This document shows positions 18,537 through 28,295 of a DNA stretch of 64,000 bases, piece by piece; the stretch's first letter is position 1, and the number at the start of each line of letters is the position of its first letter. The DNA lies in NCBI RefSeq assembly GCF_000306235.2, contig NZ_AKWZ02000011.1:186001-250000 (forward strand). Reading direction: 5' to 3'. The position numbers and the translations under genes are program-made. Source of the stretch: Leptospira fainei serovar Hurstbridge str. BUT 6 (GTDB taxonomy: Bacteria; Spirochaetota; Leptospiria; Leptospirales; Leptospiraceae). Below the pieces are notes generated by a model. That model made no database searches and was not told where the DNA came from. It was given only the letters and a program-made list of their open reading frames with translations.

Positions 18537-19646
18537 ATGAAACTCTGGGATTACATCACCGAAGATTTTCTACGGGCAAAGTCTTCTCAAATTCGGGAAA
18601 TTCGCGCATTAGATAACGGGAAGACGGTTAGAGTACTCTGCGTCTCTTCCATTCTGATATCACTCCTTTTAATTGTTCAAAACGTGATTTCGCCCGGATT
18701 GCCCGAAGGAAGTATTATCCAGCTTTTATATATCGCCTCGTTTACCGGAGTGGCAATTATTTCTTTCGTCTGGTATCTGCTCTTAACTCTAACGTCAAAT
18801 TCTAGCATCATACGGTTTCTAACTAATTCCTACGGTTTTATCGCCACATTCATGACGACTACTCTCACTCTGATAGATTTGGCGCATATCAAGGATTATT
18901 CCGCCTATTGCTTCGGTTTGTTGACTTTACCTCTTTTTATCCGGACTAGTCTCGCCACTTACATCGCAATCATAGCGGTCAACTTTACTTGGTTTTTGTT
19001 CGGCTATCATCTGATGCTAAATGAAGAAATCGATTTTAGCACATTGGCCCCTATCATCGCTTTTTCCATCGGTAGCCTTTTTTCTTCGATCGTAGTCGAA
19101 CGGACAAGATTGAAAGGGAACTTTCTGCAGCTTGAACTTGAAGAATCGAATCGGAATCTTCGAGAACTTTCTCATAAGGATCAACTCACAGGTCTATACA
19201 ACCGTCGTCATCTCATGGAAGCCCTGCAAACTATGGTTTCCGCCGCAAATAGATACGATTTTCCCGTCTCCGCTTTATTATTAGATTTAGATCATTTTAA
19301 AAAGACAAACGATTCGTTCGGACACCAAGTCGGAGATCGATTACTGGCAAGAATCGGCGGCTTATTATTCGGTTTAGTTAGAGATTGTGATATAGCTGCC
19401 CGGTATGGCGGCGAAGAATTCTGTATAATTCTTACGAATACCGCAAAAGATGGAGCTCTCTTTGTGGCCGAGAGAATCCGCAAAAGGATAGAAAACGAAA
19501 CGTTCGACGGAATTCCATGGAACGTGACGGTGAGTATCGGAGTTTCGATGCGGGAACCGAATCAGTCCGTCGAAGATTTTCTACGAGTCGCGGACGAAAA
19601 ACTTTATGAATCCAAGTCGGCCGGGCGTAACAGGATATCGGCTTGA
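18537..19646 (+). CDS. Membrane diguanylate cyclase (GGDEF)
   Basis: About 369 residues from the ATG at 18537 (a TTG two codons upstream is possible). Six hydrophobic helices fill the first 190 residues. A GGDEF domain follows: DQLTGLYNRRHL, LLLDLDHFKKTND, active site RYGGEEF and VSIGVS. The product-inhibition site RxxD (RDCD) sits exactly five residues before GGEEF, so the enzyme should be active and feedback controlled. It makes cyclic di-GMP at the inner membrane; the N-terminal sensor is unassigned. Its 3' end overlaps the convergent symporter gene by 43 bp. Confidence 0.93.
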   Translation: MKLWDYITEDFLRAKSSQIREIRALDNGKTVRVLCVSSILISLLLIVQNVISPGLPEGSIIQLLYIASFTGVAIISFVWYLLLTLTSNSSIIRFLTNSYGFIATFMTTTLTLIDLAHIKDYSAYCFGLLTLPLFIRTSLATYIAIIAVNFTWFLFGYHLMLNEEIDFSTLAPIIAFSIGSLFSSIVVERTRLKGNFLQLELEESNRNLRELSHKDQLTGLYNRRHLMEALQTMVSAANRYDFPVSALLLDLDHFKKTNDSFGHQVGDRLLARIGGLLFGLVRDCDIAARYGGEEFCIILTNTAKDGALFVAERIRKRIENETFDGIPWNVTVSIGVSMREPNQSVEDFLRVADEKLYESKSAGRNRISA

Positions 19647-21037
19647 ATCGATTCCCTTTTTTCCAATCTTGCAATCGGGAAAAAATTTCCGATTAATTGG
19701 CCAATAAAGCTGATTGCCAATCCGAGCAATGAAGCCGGAAGCCAATCCGGTCCCCAATATTTACAACCGATCCAAGCGGAAGTACCCCAAAACATCGCAA
19801 AAATCGAACCCGTTGCCGTCGAACGTTTCCAAAAAAGAGCGGAGACAAGCGGAACAAATAATGAAACCAAACTGATCGAAGAAGAATCGGCGACAAGTTG
19901 ATAAATGTTCGTCTGGCTCAAAGCCATTGCCGTCGATATCACGGTGACCGATAATACAGAAAATCGTAATATTCTTAATAATCTAGCTTCTCCGGGGTTT
20001 TTAAGAAGAGGACGAATCAAATTCTCGCCTAAGACGGTTGCCGGAGCGAGAATAGCTCCGGAGGCGGTACTCAGAATAGCGGAGAGTAATGCACCGAAAA
20101 AAAGAATTTGAATCAAAAGAGACGAATGGATCAACACAACTTGCGGAAGAATCATTTGACTATCGCCTGCCGCAATATCCGGGTAAACTTTTCTCGCGAA
20201 GTATCCGGCCAAAAGCGGCAGAAAAGCTACGGTTAAATACATGAGCGCTCCTAAATAGGAACTGTAGACTGCAACCTTCTCGGATTTGGATGACATGACT
20301 CTTTGAAAAATATCCTGTTGCGGAATAGACCCTAATCCTATGGTAATCCATGCGGCAATATAAGCTAAAACCGCTTTCAATTCGAGCGGTGGAAAGAAAT
20401 TGAAAAAGCCGGGCTGCGAATTCGAAAGAACGGTATTAAAGCCGCCGGCTTTCTCCTTTAAATCCCAAACTAGCACCGCTAGCCCGACCACGATCAAAAT
20501 TGTTTGTACAAAATCGGTGATCGAGATAGCCCACATTCCTCCTACGTACGTGTAGATTAGTACCACGATCGATGCGAGCAGGATTCCAACATACATTTCG
20601 AAACCGAACAAAGAATTGATGACGATCCCCATCGCGACTAGCTGGGCCGCTATCCATCCGAAATAAGAGGGAATCATGAACAATGCCGAAAGAAATTCGA
20701 TTTTCTTCCCGAACCGATTCCGATACAAATCTCCGAACGTAAGGATGTTCATTCTGTATAAAGGTCGGGCAAAAAATAATCCCACTAACGAAAGGCAGAG
20801 CGCCGCGCCAAAAGGATCTTCGATGACGGCAAGAACCCCGCCGTCCACAAATTTTGAAGATGCTCCCATCAAAGTTTCGGAACCGAACCAGGTTGCAAAT
20901 AATGCCGAAGATGCAAGAAAGAGAGGTAGTCGTCGACCCGCTAAAACATAATCCTTGGAATTTCTCACAAATCTTGAAGAGATCGCTCCTACAAGCAGCG
21001 TGATGAGAATGTAGAATATGACAAAGAAACCTAACAA
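19604..21037 (-). CDS. Sodium:solute symporter (SSS family)
   Basis: 477 residues and about 13 membrane helices. The N-terminal segment FVRNSKDYVLAGRRLPLFL and the sodium-site helix ATWFGSETLMGAS are typical of SSS carriers; YTYVGGMWAISITDFVQTIL is the conserved mid-region. It imports an organic solute (amino acid, sugar or carboxylate) with sodium; the substrate is not predictable. The only in-frame start is TTG at 21035-21037. The C-terminal tail is antisense to the end of the cyclase gene for 43 bp. Confidence 0.92.
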   Translation of the reverse strand: MLGFFVIFYILITLLVGAISSRFVRNSKDYVLAGRRLPLFLASSALFATWFGSETLMGASSKFVDGGVLAVIEDPFGAALCLSLVGLFFARPLYRMNILTFGDLYRNRFGKKIEFLSALFMIPSYFGWIAAQLVAMGIVINSLFGFEMYVGILLASIVVLIYTYVGGMWAISITDFVQTILIVVGLAVLVWDLKEKAGGFNTVLSNSQPGFFNFFPPLELKAVLAYIAAWITIGLGSIPQQDIFQRVMSSKSEKVAVYSSYLGALMYLTVAFLPLLAGYFARKVYPDIAAGDSQMILPQVVLIHSSLLIQILFFGALLSAILSTASGAILAPATVLGENLIRPLLKNPGEARLLRILRFSVLSVTVISTAMALSQTNIYQLVADSSSISLVSLFVPLVSALFWKRSTATGSIFAMFWGTSAWIGCKYWGPDWLPASLLGLAISFIGQLIGNFFPIARLEKRESIQADILLRPADLDS

Positions 21038-21119
21038 CTTTTCGATAGCCCGTCCGTAAGATTTTTCACGCTTCGCGGCCAGAATCGGTTTTACGTTTTA
21101 AATTATCGAGTTTAAATCG

Positions 21120-24100
21120 CTACTCGATATTCAGAATGATAAGCGTAATATCGTCCTGCACCGGAGTCTCACGAAGAAATTCATATACTCCGGCGATGAT
21201 TTTCTCCGCCTGCCGATCTGGATCGAATTGTACCGTAGATAGCACCGAATTTAAGAACCGTTCCTCGCCGTACTCGATTTTATCCGAATCGAATTGTTCG
21301 AAAATTCCGTCGGAGAATAAATAAAGCCTATCTCCGGACTGGATATTGAATTCGCTATTTTTATAAGGATAATCTTTTACAAACCCTAATATCGCCCCTG
21401 TTTTAGGGAGATCCTTCGTTTCTCCGTCGCGCAGCAAATATTGAGAAAGGTGTCCTGCAGACGCGTATTTCAGCTTCATCTCATTCAAATCTAAGTCCGT
21501 CAATGTCGCCGTAAAATACAGAGTTTTGTATTTAGTTAGAATCGCATTATTTAATTCTGATAATACTTCCCCGGGGTCGTCGAATTTGAATTTAAGATTT
21601 TCGTATTCTCCCTTGATTGCCATCGTAATCAAAGCCGCTTGGACTCCATGTCCGGTCGCGTCCGCCAGGAAGAATCTGTATTTGCCGTCCTTTACTACCG
21701 ATAAGTCGTAAAAGTCCCCGCCGACCTCGTCCATAGGTAGATAGTTGACCGAGTAACGTAAACCCGGTATCGTAAAATGTTCCGGCAGAATACTCCTTTG
21801 AATCCTCTTGGAATATAGCATATCCTTCCGAATAATTTCCAAGGATCTTGCCAATTCATCCGTTCTCTCGGCGACTTTCTGTTCCAATTCGGAATTCATG
21901 GACGTGATATCTTCGTAAAGTTTCGCGTTCTCCAAAGAAATTGCGGCTTGCGCCGAAAGAATTTCCAAAATTTCCAATCTATGCTGATCGAAAATTCCGG
22001 ATGTCAGACGATTCTCCAAATAAAGAACGCAAAGAATTCTACCTTGTTTCGTAATCGGCATGCATAATAGCGATTTGGGTTTGCTTCGTCTTACGTACGG
22101 GTTGACGGAGTATAAAGGATCTTTTGAAGCGTCTGCGAGTAAAATTCGTTGTCCCGATCTAAAACAGTAGTAAACCACTTCCGTAGGTAATAGATGGCCT
22201 GCTTCATCTAGCGTCATCGGCTTCGGTAGAAACCCCTGCTCTTCGATGTCGGACCCCGCTCGCAAATACAATTCTCTACCGTCCGGAAGCACCAAAAAAC
22301 CTCTAGTGGCCGCGGCGCTTTCCATGATCATGCGAACCAATTGTCGCAAAAGTTCGCCCAACTCAATCACTCCCGAAATACTTTGAGAAGCTTTCAAAAC
22401 CGTCCGCAAATCAAGATTATGGGAAGTGGCGAGTATGGAATCGGATAATACCCTTTCCAACGAATGCTTGCCGCTGGAAGAAGCTCTAAGTACTTCTTCA
22501 AATTCTTCCTTTAAAGAATCTACGAGAGATTTTGCTCCCCAATATCCGTAAAGTCTAAGCGCATTTTGTAGAAGAAATTTTCCGTATGAAAGACGGTCCT
22601 TTCTTATATTCCAGCGAGCGGCGTGTTCAAAGACGACGGCTTTCCGAAGGTCGCTGCTCTCGTACTCTGCCTCCTTAATCGCAGATTCATAATAAACGCT
22701 AGCCTCTTCTTCTTTACCGTATAACTCGGCAATTTCGGCCTTTAATACGGAAGCATAAGCGCTGAATGCAGCGGGATAAATTTTTTGCCATCGAGAGAAC
22801 AGCGACCGTGAATTCCGTAGAAAAAGTTTTTCGGAAAACCTTAATTTTTGACCTAAATCCGCAAATTTAAGCAATAATAGGGATTTATAAAATCTATATT
22901 CGGAATATAGAAATAGAATTCTGGACTTTTCCACATCTTCTTTATATTTATCTAAAATACGCTCCGCTTCCCGATAATTTCTGGATAAATATGCGGAAGT
23001 TCCGATAAGGGTCGCATACCATGAATTCGCGGTACCGTTTCCGGCGTGAGAAAGAACCGAATCTTCGAATTTTTTATCGCTAAGTACCGATCCCTTAAAG
23101 CGTATCGATTCCGTCGTCTTTCCTTCGATGCGGTCCACGTAGGATTCGGACGTATATAAAAATATATTCAAAATATCGTAATTGAGTTTCGATCCTCTTT
23201 CGATATTTTCCCGAATCTTCTCCCTATAAGAATAGGAGTTTTCCGCGGAATAAAGTTGATACATATTCTGAGAAAAAAGAGCGTATCCCGCCCACAAATA
23301 ATCTCCGTGCTGCAGACATTTATGATAAGATTCTTCCGCAAAATCCACGATCGCACGAAAAGGGTGCTTAAAATAATCCAATAGAATTGTGCGACCAAAA
23401 ATATATCTTCCATAAAGATGATCCGCTTCGAAGCGTTCCAAAATCCCTTCCGCCAGTCTCCAATAACGCAAGGACAACTCGAAGTTTCCGGTGCCGGCTA
23501 AGATTACCGAACCGAATCCTGCATATCCGAAAAAGCTGGGGGGAGAATTCCCTTCCTTAAGGGTCAGGTTGATAAGCTTTAAATATAGATACGCCATAAC
23601 GGTGGCGTCCATATGCTTTCCATAATTGAGTAAATTAACGATAATGTTAACCGCCTCCACTTTGTGCGGATTCTTATTTTCTTTTGCATTGATGAGTTTT
23701 TCGGGGCTCCTACCTCTACCGTAAACGATCATCTTTAAAAATTCGAACAGAAGCCCTACGACTCCCGGCTTCCCTCGAAACCGGATCCCGAGACATTCCA
23801 AAGCATCGACGCCGATTTTATATGCGGATTCAAGATCGTTAAAAACGTTCATCACCTCCAGCTGCATCAGGTATACGTCGACTTTCTCGATCGGACTCTC
23901 GGCCTTTCCCAATAATTCGGTAACGATTTCCTCCGCCTCTTCCCTCTTAGAGAGATAATAGGCGGATTCCGCCAAAGATTTCATAATGTTAAACGAAGTC
24001 TTTCTATCGGAACGCCAATGGTTTTTTCTTAAGAGCGATGAGATAAGTCTGAAAATCGAATATGCCGATTCGTATGCGGCGGCGGCTTTTGCCGCGTTCC

Positions 24101-26396
24101 CTGCTAACACGGTGTAATGAAAGAAATCCTCGCTGCCTTCCTCATCTTCGCGCAATTCTTGGGATCGTACGAGATGGCTTGCTATCTCCAGAACCAATGC
24201 CCCGTTACCCGACTCTTTTTCTCTTTCAATCAGAATGCGTGCGAGCCGCTTATGGATTTTACCGCGCTCGATCGGTTCGGTGGCATCCGAAATTCCCTGA
24301 CTCATCCTGTCGTGAGAGAAGCGAAATTGTACTTCGGATAACGAAGAGAGAAGTCCCGATTCTTCGATTTTCCCCTGCGCAATATATTGTAGAGCCGGAA
24401 ACAACATCGTTCCCGATTCGCGATAGAATAAAATACCTTCCTTTACGCTTTCCCGAATTCCGCGCGATAGCGAGTCCGGCGTATCCTTGAAAAAATCGTA
24501 TAATATTCTAAGATCAAACTTCGCACCGATGCATGCGCCCACTCGCAATACGAGCGCAGTCTCTTCCGGTAATCGTGCAATCCTTTCGAAAACAAGATCG
24601 AGCACGTTTTCTGTGACGCCTCGTTGAAGAATCCGATCCCATTCCGGAACGTAACGGGACGTAGTCTGATTGAACGTCAAACAGGAGTCCTGAAATAGCG
24701 ACTTTAAGAACTGATGTAAAAATAAGGGATTACCGTCGGTCTTGGATATTAATATCTCGACTAACTTATCGGCATCGTTAGCGTCTATATACAAACTATC
24801 CGTAACGTACTTACGAACGCTCTCCCGACTCAACGGGCCTAGCGTGATTTCTCGGACTTCCAAACCCGAAGCAAGTTCCTTTCCTTTTAAACTGGCAAAC
24901 TCGCCTTCTTCGATACGACTGGCTAAGACGAATAACAAACCTTCCCATTCTTCGCTTTGTAGAATAAACTCGATTAAGGAAACCGATGCAGGATCCGCCC
25001 ATTGAACGTCGTCCATCAGTATGACGGCCGGATTCTTTTTATCAAAGCACAGGCATAAAAACCGAAGGACTACTGCGAATAAGGTCTTTTCATCCCGGGC
25101 TTTTTTCCGGTCCTTTGTCTTGTCATTAACCCCTAGAAGGTTCACTAGGTCGGGCAAAAAATGAAGTAATATCTCGAAATTTTCACCTAACGTTTCTTTA
25201 ATATAATTTCGAAGACGTATTATTTCCTCTTCCTTACGCTCCAGGATCGTTCGAAGCAGGTCCCCCATCATTTGTCGAAATGCGAAATAGGGAATGCCTC
25301 GCTTATCCTCCTCGAACTTTCCTCGAATCAATTGAACCGAATAAATGTCCAAATAGGAGATCGCATCCTCCACCAAAGTCGTCTTTCCCGTTCCGGATTT
25401 TCCTCGAACAACAACAACGCCCCGCTTACCGGATGTGACTCCGACTATAGCGGCTTCGATAGTCTTTCTTTCCTTTTCCCTATCGTAAACCCGATCCGAA
25501 TCGCGAAACCCGGTCCTCTGTTCGTAGATCCCGGGCAAAAATTCGGAAAGCTTTCTTCTCGAACGTAAAGATTCCTTAATATTCTTTAAATCATGATTCA
25601 AACTTTCGAGAGAGCGGTATCGTTCCTCCGGCATTTTAGAGAGCAATTTGTCTATGACATCGGAGACGGCTCTCGGGATATCGTCCCGTAATTTGGTAAG
25701 AGAAACCGGAGATCGAGCGATATGATAATGGATTAATTCTAAGGGATCATCGGAATTGAACGGAGGAACTCCCACAAGAATCTGATAAAATAGCGCTCCC
25801 AAGGAATATGCATCGGAACGGGAATCGACTGCACGATTTAAGCGTCCGGTATTTTCGGGGGAACAGTATGCAAGTAGATCGAAGGTGTAGCGTTGGGGAA
25901 CATACCCTCCTTTATCCGAGAGTAAAAGAGAGGCGCCCCCTAGCCAGGCTAGTTTCGAGACGCGGGATTCCGGGTCATAAAAAAAGGCCTTAGGAGAAAC
26001 TTGATTATGGACGATTCCGACTGAATGTAATTTAAAAAGGTTTTCGGATAATGACAAAGCCATCTCCAGAAATTCCGCTACTTCGATTTTAGGATTTCCA
26101 GTGAGTCGCTTTTCCAGCAGGCCAAAAGAAATGTTTTCATAAACCAGACAGATTCTTTCGGCAACGTCTACCATCATTTCGGGTCGTAAAATTCCCGAGT
26201 CGGACACTAACTTTCCGAGTTCAAACTCGTTTACGAAATAGAAGGAGGAAGCTTCCTTAGCGTCGCTTTTTTGGACGCGAATGATTTTAGCATCTCGGGC
26301 GGAACCGAAAAACCCCCGGTAGGTAACGGAGAAAGAATCCTCATGGATTTGTTCCCCCAATTCATAGGGAATTTTTTCGGTTTTCGCCTTAGCCAT
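21120..26396 (-). CDS. Giant pseudokinase-AAA ATPase-GAF-SpoIIE phosphatase signalling protein
   Basis: 1758 residues. The order is: kinase-like domain (about 10-280); STAND/AAA ATPase with Walker A GKSGTGKT (332-339) and Walker B AVILMDDVQWAD (457-468); a long helical repeat region (about 700-1330); GAF (about 1370-1530); a short coiled coil; and a PP2C/SpoIIE phosphatase at the end. The kinase lacks the expected residues: HRD reads H130-N-Q, the metal-binding Asn is A137 and DFG reads W151-L-G. The phosphatase keeps VGGDFYD, ADATGHG, FSDGIFE and DDITLI. It therefore looks like a phosphatase with a dead kinase module used as a scaffold or sensor. It is third gene of a three-gene operon with gaps of 3 and 6 bp. 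Confidence 0.92.
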   Translation of the reverse strand: MAKAKTEKIPYELGEQIHEDSFSVTYRGFFGSARDAKIIRVQKSDAKEASSFYFVNEFELGKLVSDSGILRPEMMVDVAERICLVYENISFGLLEKRLTGNPKIEVAEFLEMALSLSENLFKLHSVGIVHNQVSPKAFFYDPESRVSKLAWLGGASLLLSDKGGYVPQRYTFDLLAYCSPENTGRLNRAVDSRSDAYSLGALFYQILVGVPPFNSDDPLELIHYHIARSPVSLTKLRDDIPRAVSDVIDKLLSKMPEERYRSLESLNHDLKNIKESLRSRRKLSEFLPGIYEQRTGFRDSDRVYDREKERKTIEAAIVGVTSGKRGVVVVRGKSGTGKTTLVEDAISYLDIYSVQLIRGKFEEDKRGIPYFAFRQMMGDLLRTILERKEEEIIRLRNYIKETLGENFEILLHFLPDLVNLLGVNDKTKDRKKARDEKTLFAVVLRFLCLCFDKKNPAVILMDDVQWADPASVSLIEFILQSEEWEGLLFVLASRIEEGEFASLKGKELASGLEVREITLGPLSRESVRKYVTDSLYIDANDADKLVEILISKTDGNPLFLHQFLKSLFQDSCLTFNQTTSRYVPEWDRILQRGVTENVLDLVFERIARLPEETALVLRVGACIGAKFDLRILYDFFKDTPDSLSRGIRESVKEGILFYRESGTMLFPALQYIAQGKIEESGLLSSLSEVQFRFSHDRMSQGISDATEPIERGKIHKRLARILIEREKESGNGALVLEIASHLVRSQELREDEEGSEDFFHYTVLAGNAAKAAAAYESAYSIFRLISSLLRKNHWRSDRKTSFNIMKSLAESAYYLSKREEAEEIVTELLGKAESPIEKVDVYLMQLEVMNVFNDLESAYKIGVDALECLGIRFRGKPGVVGLLFEFLKMIVYGRGRSPEKLINAKENKNPHKVEAVNIIVNLLNYGKHMDATVMAYLYLKLINLTLKEGNSPPSFFGYAGFGSVILAGTGNFELSLRYWRLAEGILERFEADHLYGRYIFGRTILLDYFKHPFRAIVDFAEESYHKCLQHGDYLWAGYALFSQNMYQLYSAENSYSYREKIRENIERGSKLNYDILNIFLYTSESYVDRIEGKTTESIRFKGSVLSDKKFEDSVLSHAGNGTANSWYATLIGTSAYLSRNYREAERILDKYKEDVEKSRILFLYSEYRFYKSLLLLKFADLGQKLRFSEKLFLRNSRSLFSRWQKIYPAAFSAYASVLKAEIAELYGKEEEASVYYESAIKEAEYESSDLRKAVVFEHAARWNIRKDRLSYGKFLLQNALRLYGYWGAKSLVDSLKEEFEEVLRASSSGKHSLERVLSDSILATSHNLDLRTVLKASQSISGVIELGELLRQLVRMIMESAAATRGFLVLPDGRELYLRAGSDIEEQGFLPKPMTLDEAGHLLPTEVVYYCFRSGQRILLADASKDPLYSVNPYVRRSKPKSLLCMPITKQGRILCVLYLENRLTSGIFDQHRLEILEILSAQAAISLENAKLYEDITSMNSELEQKVAERTDELARSLEIIRKDMLYSKRIQRSILPEHFTIPGLRYSVNYLPMDEVGGDFYDLSVVKDGKYRFFLADATGHGVQAALITMAIKGEYENLKFKFDDPGEVLSELNNAILTKYKTLYFTATLTDLDLNEMKLKYASAGHLSQYLLRDGETKDLPKTGAILGFVKDYPYKNSEFNIQSGDRLYLFSDGIFEQFDSDKIEYGEERFLNSVLSTVQFDPDRQAEKIIAGVYEFLRETPVQDDITLIILNIE

Positions 26397-26402
26397 GCGT
26401 CA

Positions 26403-27065
26403 TTAACTTAGTCGTTTGAAATTTATTAAATAATATGAATCGGCGATAAAACAAAGCACACCTAAAATCAGTACGAAATACTCCGTCGGGAAGTAAAGAA
26501 ACAAGAAAACCGTAAAAAAAGCGTTTCCGACCAATTTTGCCCAAGAAACAGGATGCGAAAAGAGAGCCGGATTTTTCATCTTAATAAACAAAAGAGGATA
26601 CAAGCCCGAAATAAATAAATTCAAAATATACGCGGAATTTGAACCGGTAAATAAATCGTATCCCCCCTTATGGAATGCATAAATTAACGTCCCCCAGGAA
26701 ATTACGAGAAACGCGAGAAGGAATCGATACCCTATGTCGCTTATAGGAAAGGACAACTGCTTTTTACCGTATCGAATCACATGATAGAAAATGACGACAT
26801 CGAGTACGAAGGCGAGCCGATAGCCCCATAGTAAAATGGCGCCCATCGGCTCTTGAATCACATAACCCCAAAGAAATTCCCAAATGATATTTCCGCATGC
26901 GATGAAAACGGGCATTTCTACGAAATGGGATTTAAACGGCGCTATTACTAAAACGAGATACATATAAGCCCAAAATACGACTCCGAGAAAGAGCAGAATA
27001 TTTTCAGCTAGAGTGTATCTTCCAAAAAGGTCCGGGTCCGAGAAGATTTTGTTTAGGAATTCCAT
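26403..27065 (-). CDS. Seven-helix membrane protein resembling Pyr4-type terpene cyclases
   Basis: 220 residues with about seven hydrophobic helices. The segment ACGNIIWEFLWGYVIQ, then GYRLAFVLDVVIFYHVIRYG, and late FIADSYYLINF have the look of the fungal membrane terpene cyclases Pyr4/PaxB (about 240 residues). In Pyr4, as I recall, Glu63 and Asp218 are needed for protonation of the substrate epoxide; here E63 and D209 fall in equivalent places. The match is from pattern memory and could be wrong: an unassigned membrane protein remains possible. It lies 3 bp after the MpaB-like oxygenase gene and 6 bp before the giant signalling gene. Confidence 0.5.
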   Translation of the reverse strand: MEFLNKIFSDPDLFGRYTLAENILLFLGVVFWAYMYLVLVIAPFKSHFVEMPVFIACGNIIWEFLWGYVIQEPMGAILLWGYRLAFVLDVVIFYHVIRYGKKQLSFPISDIGYRFLLAFLVISWGTLIYAFHKGGYDLFTGSNSAYILNLFISGLYPLLFIKMKNPALFSHPVSWAKLVGNAFFTVFLFLYFPTEYFVLILGVLCFIADSYYLINFKRLS

Positions 27066-27068
27066 CGC

Positions 27069-28193
27069 TCATACCCCCCAATTTTCCCGTAACGATGGCG
27101 GAATCCAAAAACGGGCTCGCTTTCCGTCATAATAAAAATGATCCATAGAAAATAGAAGTTTAGATGAGAAAAAGGAAACGAGCTTTCCGAATCCTTTATC
27201 CTCATCCAAATGAAAATCAACGTCCACGAAAATTCTTTCAAGGAAGCCCCCGAGCAAGTCTTTAGGAGGCCAGGGTAGCCCCAGCACTTTAGAAGTATCT
27301 TCCCCCATGTAGGTTTGTATGAAGTAAAGCGGAAGATTATCGAAAAGATTTCCCGGAAGCATATATTCCATAAAATCAATAAGGGATTGAGTCAAAATCT
27401 TCCCCGCCTCGGATGACTTTCTTTGGTCTAGGAAAATCGATTCCCCCAGAGCATGGGCGTCCGAAAAACTTTCCGGGCAAAGCTCTAATTTTACTCCGAT
27501 CAAATGACCCACGACTCTCCATAAATGGATATAAGAATCTTTCTCCTCGTCCGTTAAAAGAATACTAGATTGGGCTAGGCCTTCTATTACTAAGCTTGAA
27601 AATGATTGAAGAGTTCCGGCCATATCCTCCTGATTTATGGGTTTACCTAAATCCGGGTTCCAGTCGGAACTTTGAGAAAGAAAGTATCGAATAGAAGCAT
27701 GTATCAAACGAACTTTCTGGGAAACTCGTATGCCTCGCCCATTAGGACCTAACCCATCGGCTTGCAGAACGGAAATAACAAATTGAGTCGTTTCCATTAA
27801 TCGCCGATTTACATTGGAAAGGGATCGATTTTGTTCCACTAGACGGCCCGTTTTCAGAAGTACCTGAGCGCCGTCTCCGCACGAATATGCCATTGGAAGA
27901 GACTTAACGCAGAGCATCATTAAAATCTGCCCTCCAAAGCGACTAAATATGCCTTGAGCCTGCCGGATTTTATTCTGATCCGTCCAGTCCGGCAGCACTT
28001 CGGTAGTTTCGAAATATTCTTCGAAGTATGGCGGAAGCCCCGGGGGAATCGGATCGGAGTTTTTAGCGAGAAAATCGAAAAAAAGTAATGTCTTCGGTTG
28101 ATCGAATGCGGATTCATTAAAATATTTTCTAATAATCTCATCTGCAATCGGATCCGTTTCTTGTCGCAGCGCTCTAAGTTCCTTCGTATCCAT
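27069..28193 (-). CDS. MpaB-family (DUF2236) haem oxygenase-like protein
   Basis: 374 residues. The central region NRRLMETTQFV followed by KVRLIHASIRYFL matches the oxygenase MpaB / latex-clearing protein superfamily. H165 is the likely axial haem ligand, and R131 and T135/T136 sit where rubber oxygenase has its active-site lid residues. Known members cleave or oxidise isoprenoid chains (rubber, the farnesyl tail of mycophenolic acid precursors). There is no signal peptide, so it is cytoplasmic or membrane associated. The ATG has an excellent ribosome site (GGAGG, 8 bp). It is first gene of the operon, divergent from the FadL-like gene with a 102-bp promoter interval. Confidence 0.8.
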   Translation of the reverse strand: MDTKELRALRQETDPIADEIIRKYFNESAFDQPKTLLFFDFLAKNSDPIPPGLPPYFEEYFETTEVLPDWTDQNKIRQAQGIFSRFGGQILMMLCVKSLPMAYSCGDGAQVLLKTGRLVEQNRSLSNVNRRLMETTQFVISVLQADGLGPNGRGIRVSQKVRLIHASIRYFLSQSSDWNPDLGKPINQEDMAGTLQSFSSLVIEGLAQSSILLTDEEKDSYIHLWRVVGHLIGVKLELCPESFSDAHALGESIFLDQRKSSEAGKILTQSLIDFMEYMLPGNLFDNLPLYFIQTYMGEDTSKVLGLPWPPKDLLGGFLERIFVDVDFHLDEDKGFGKLVSFFSSKLLFSMDHFYYDGKRARFWIPPSLRENWGV

Positions 28194-28295
28194 TCGTAGT
28201 ACCTCCGATTCTTGCTTTCCAGGATTGGCAACTGTAATATCCGGATTTTAAAAAGAAAGCACTTGTAAAAAAAACCGGAACGAAATCCTTGTTTC

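Noticed and set aside
24062..24490. Plus-strand open frame of 142 codons inside the giant signalling gene
   Set aside because: Antisense to a clear protein domain, no ribosome site, composition of a shadow frame.
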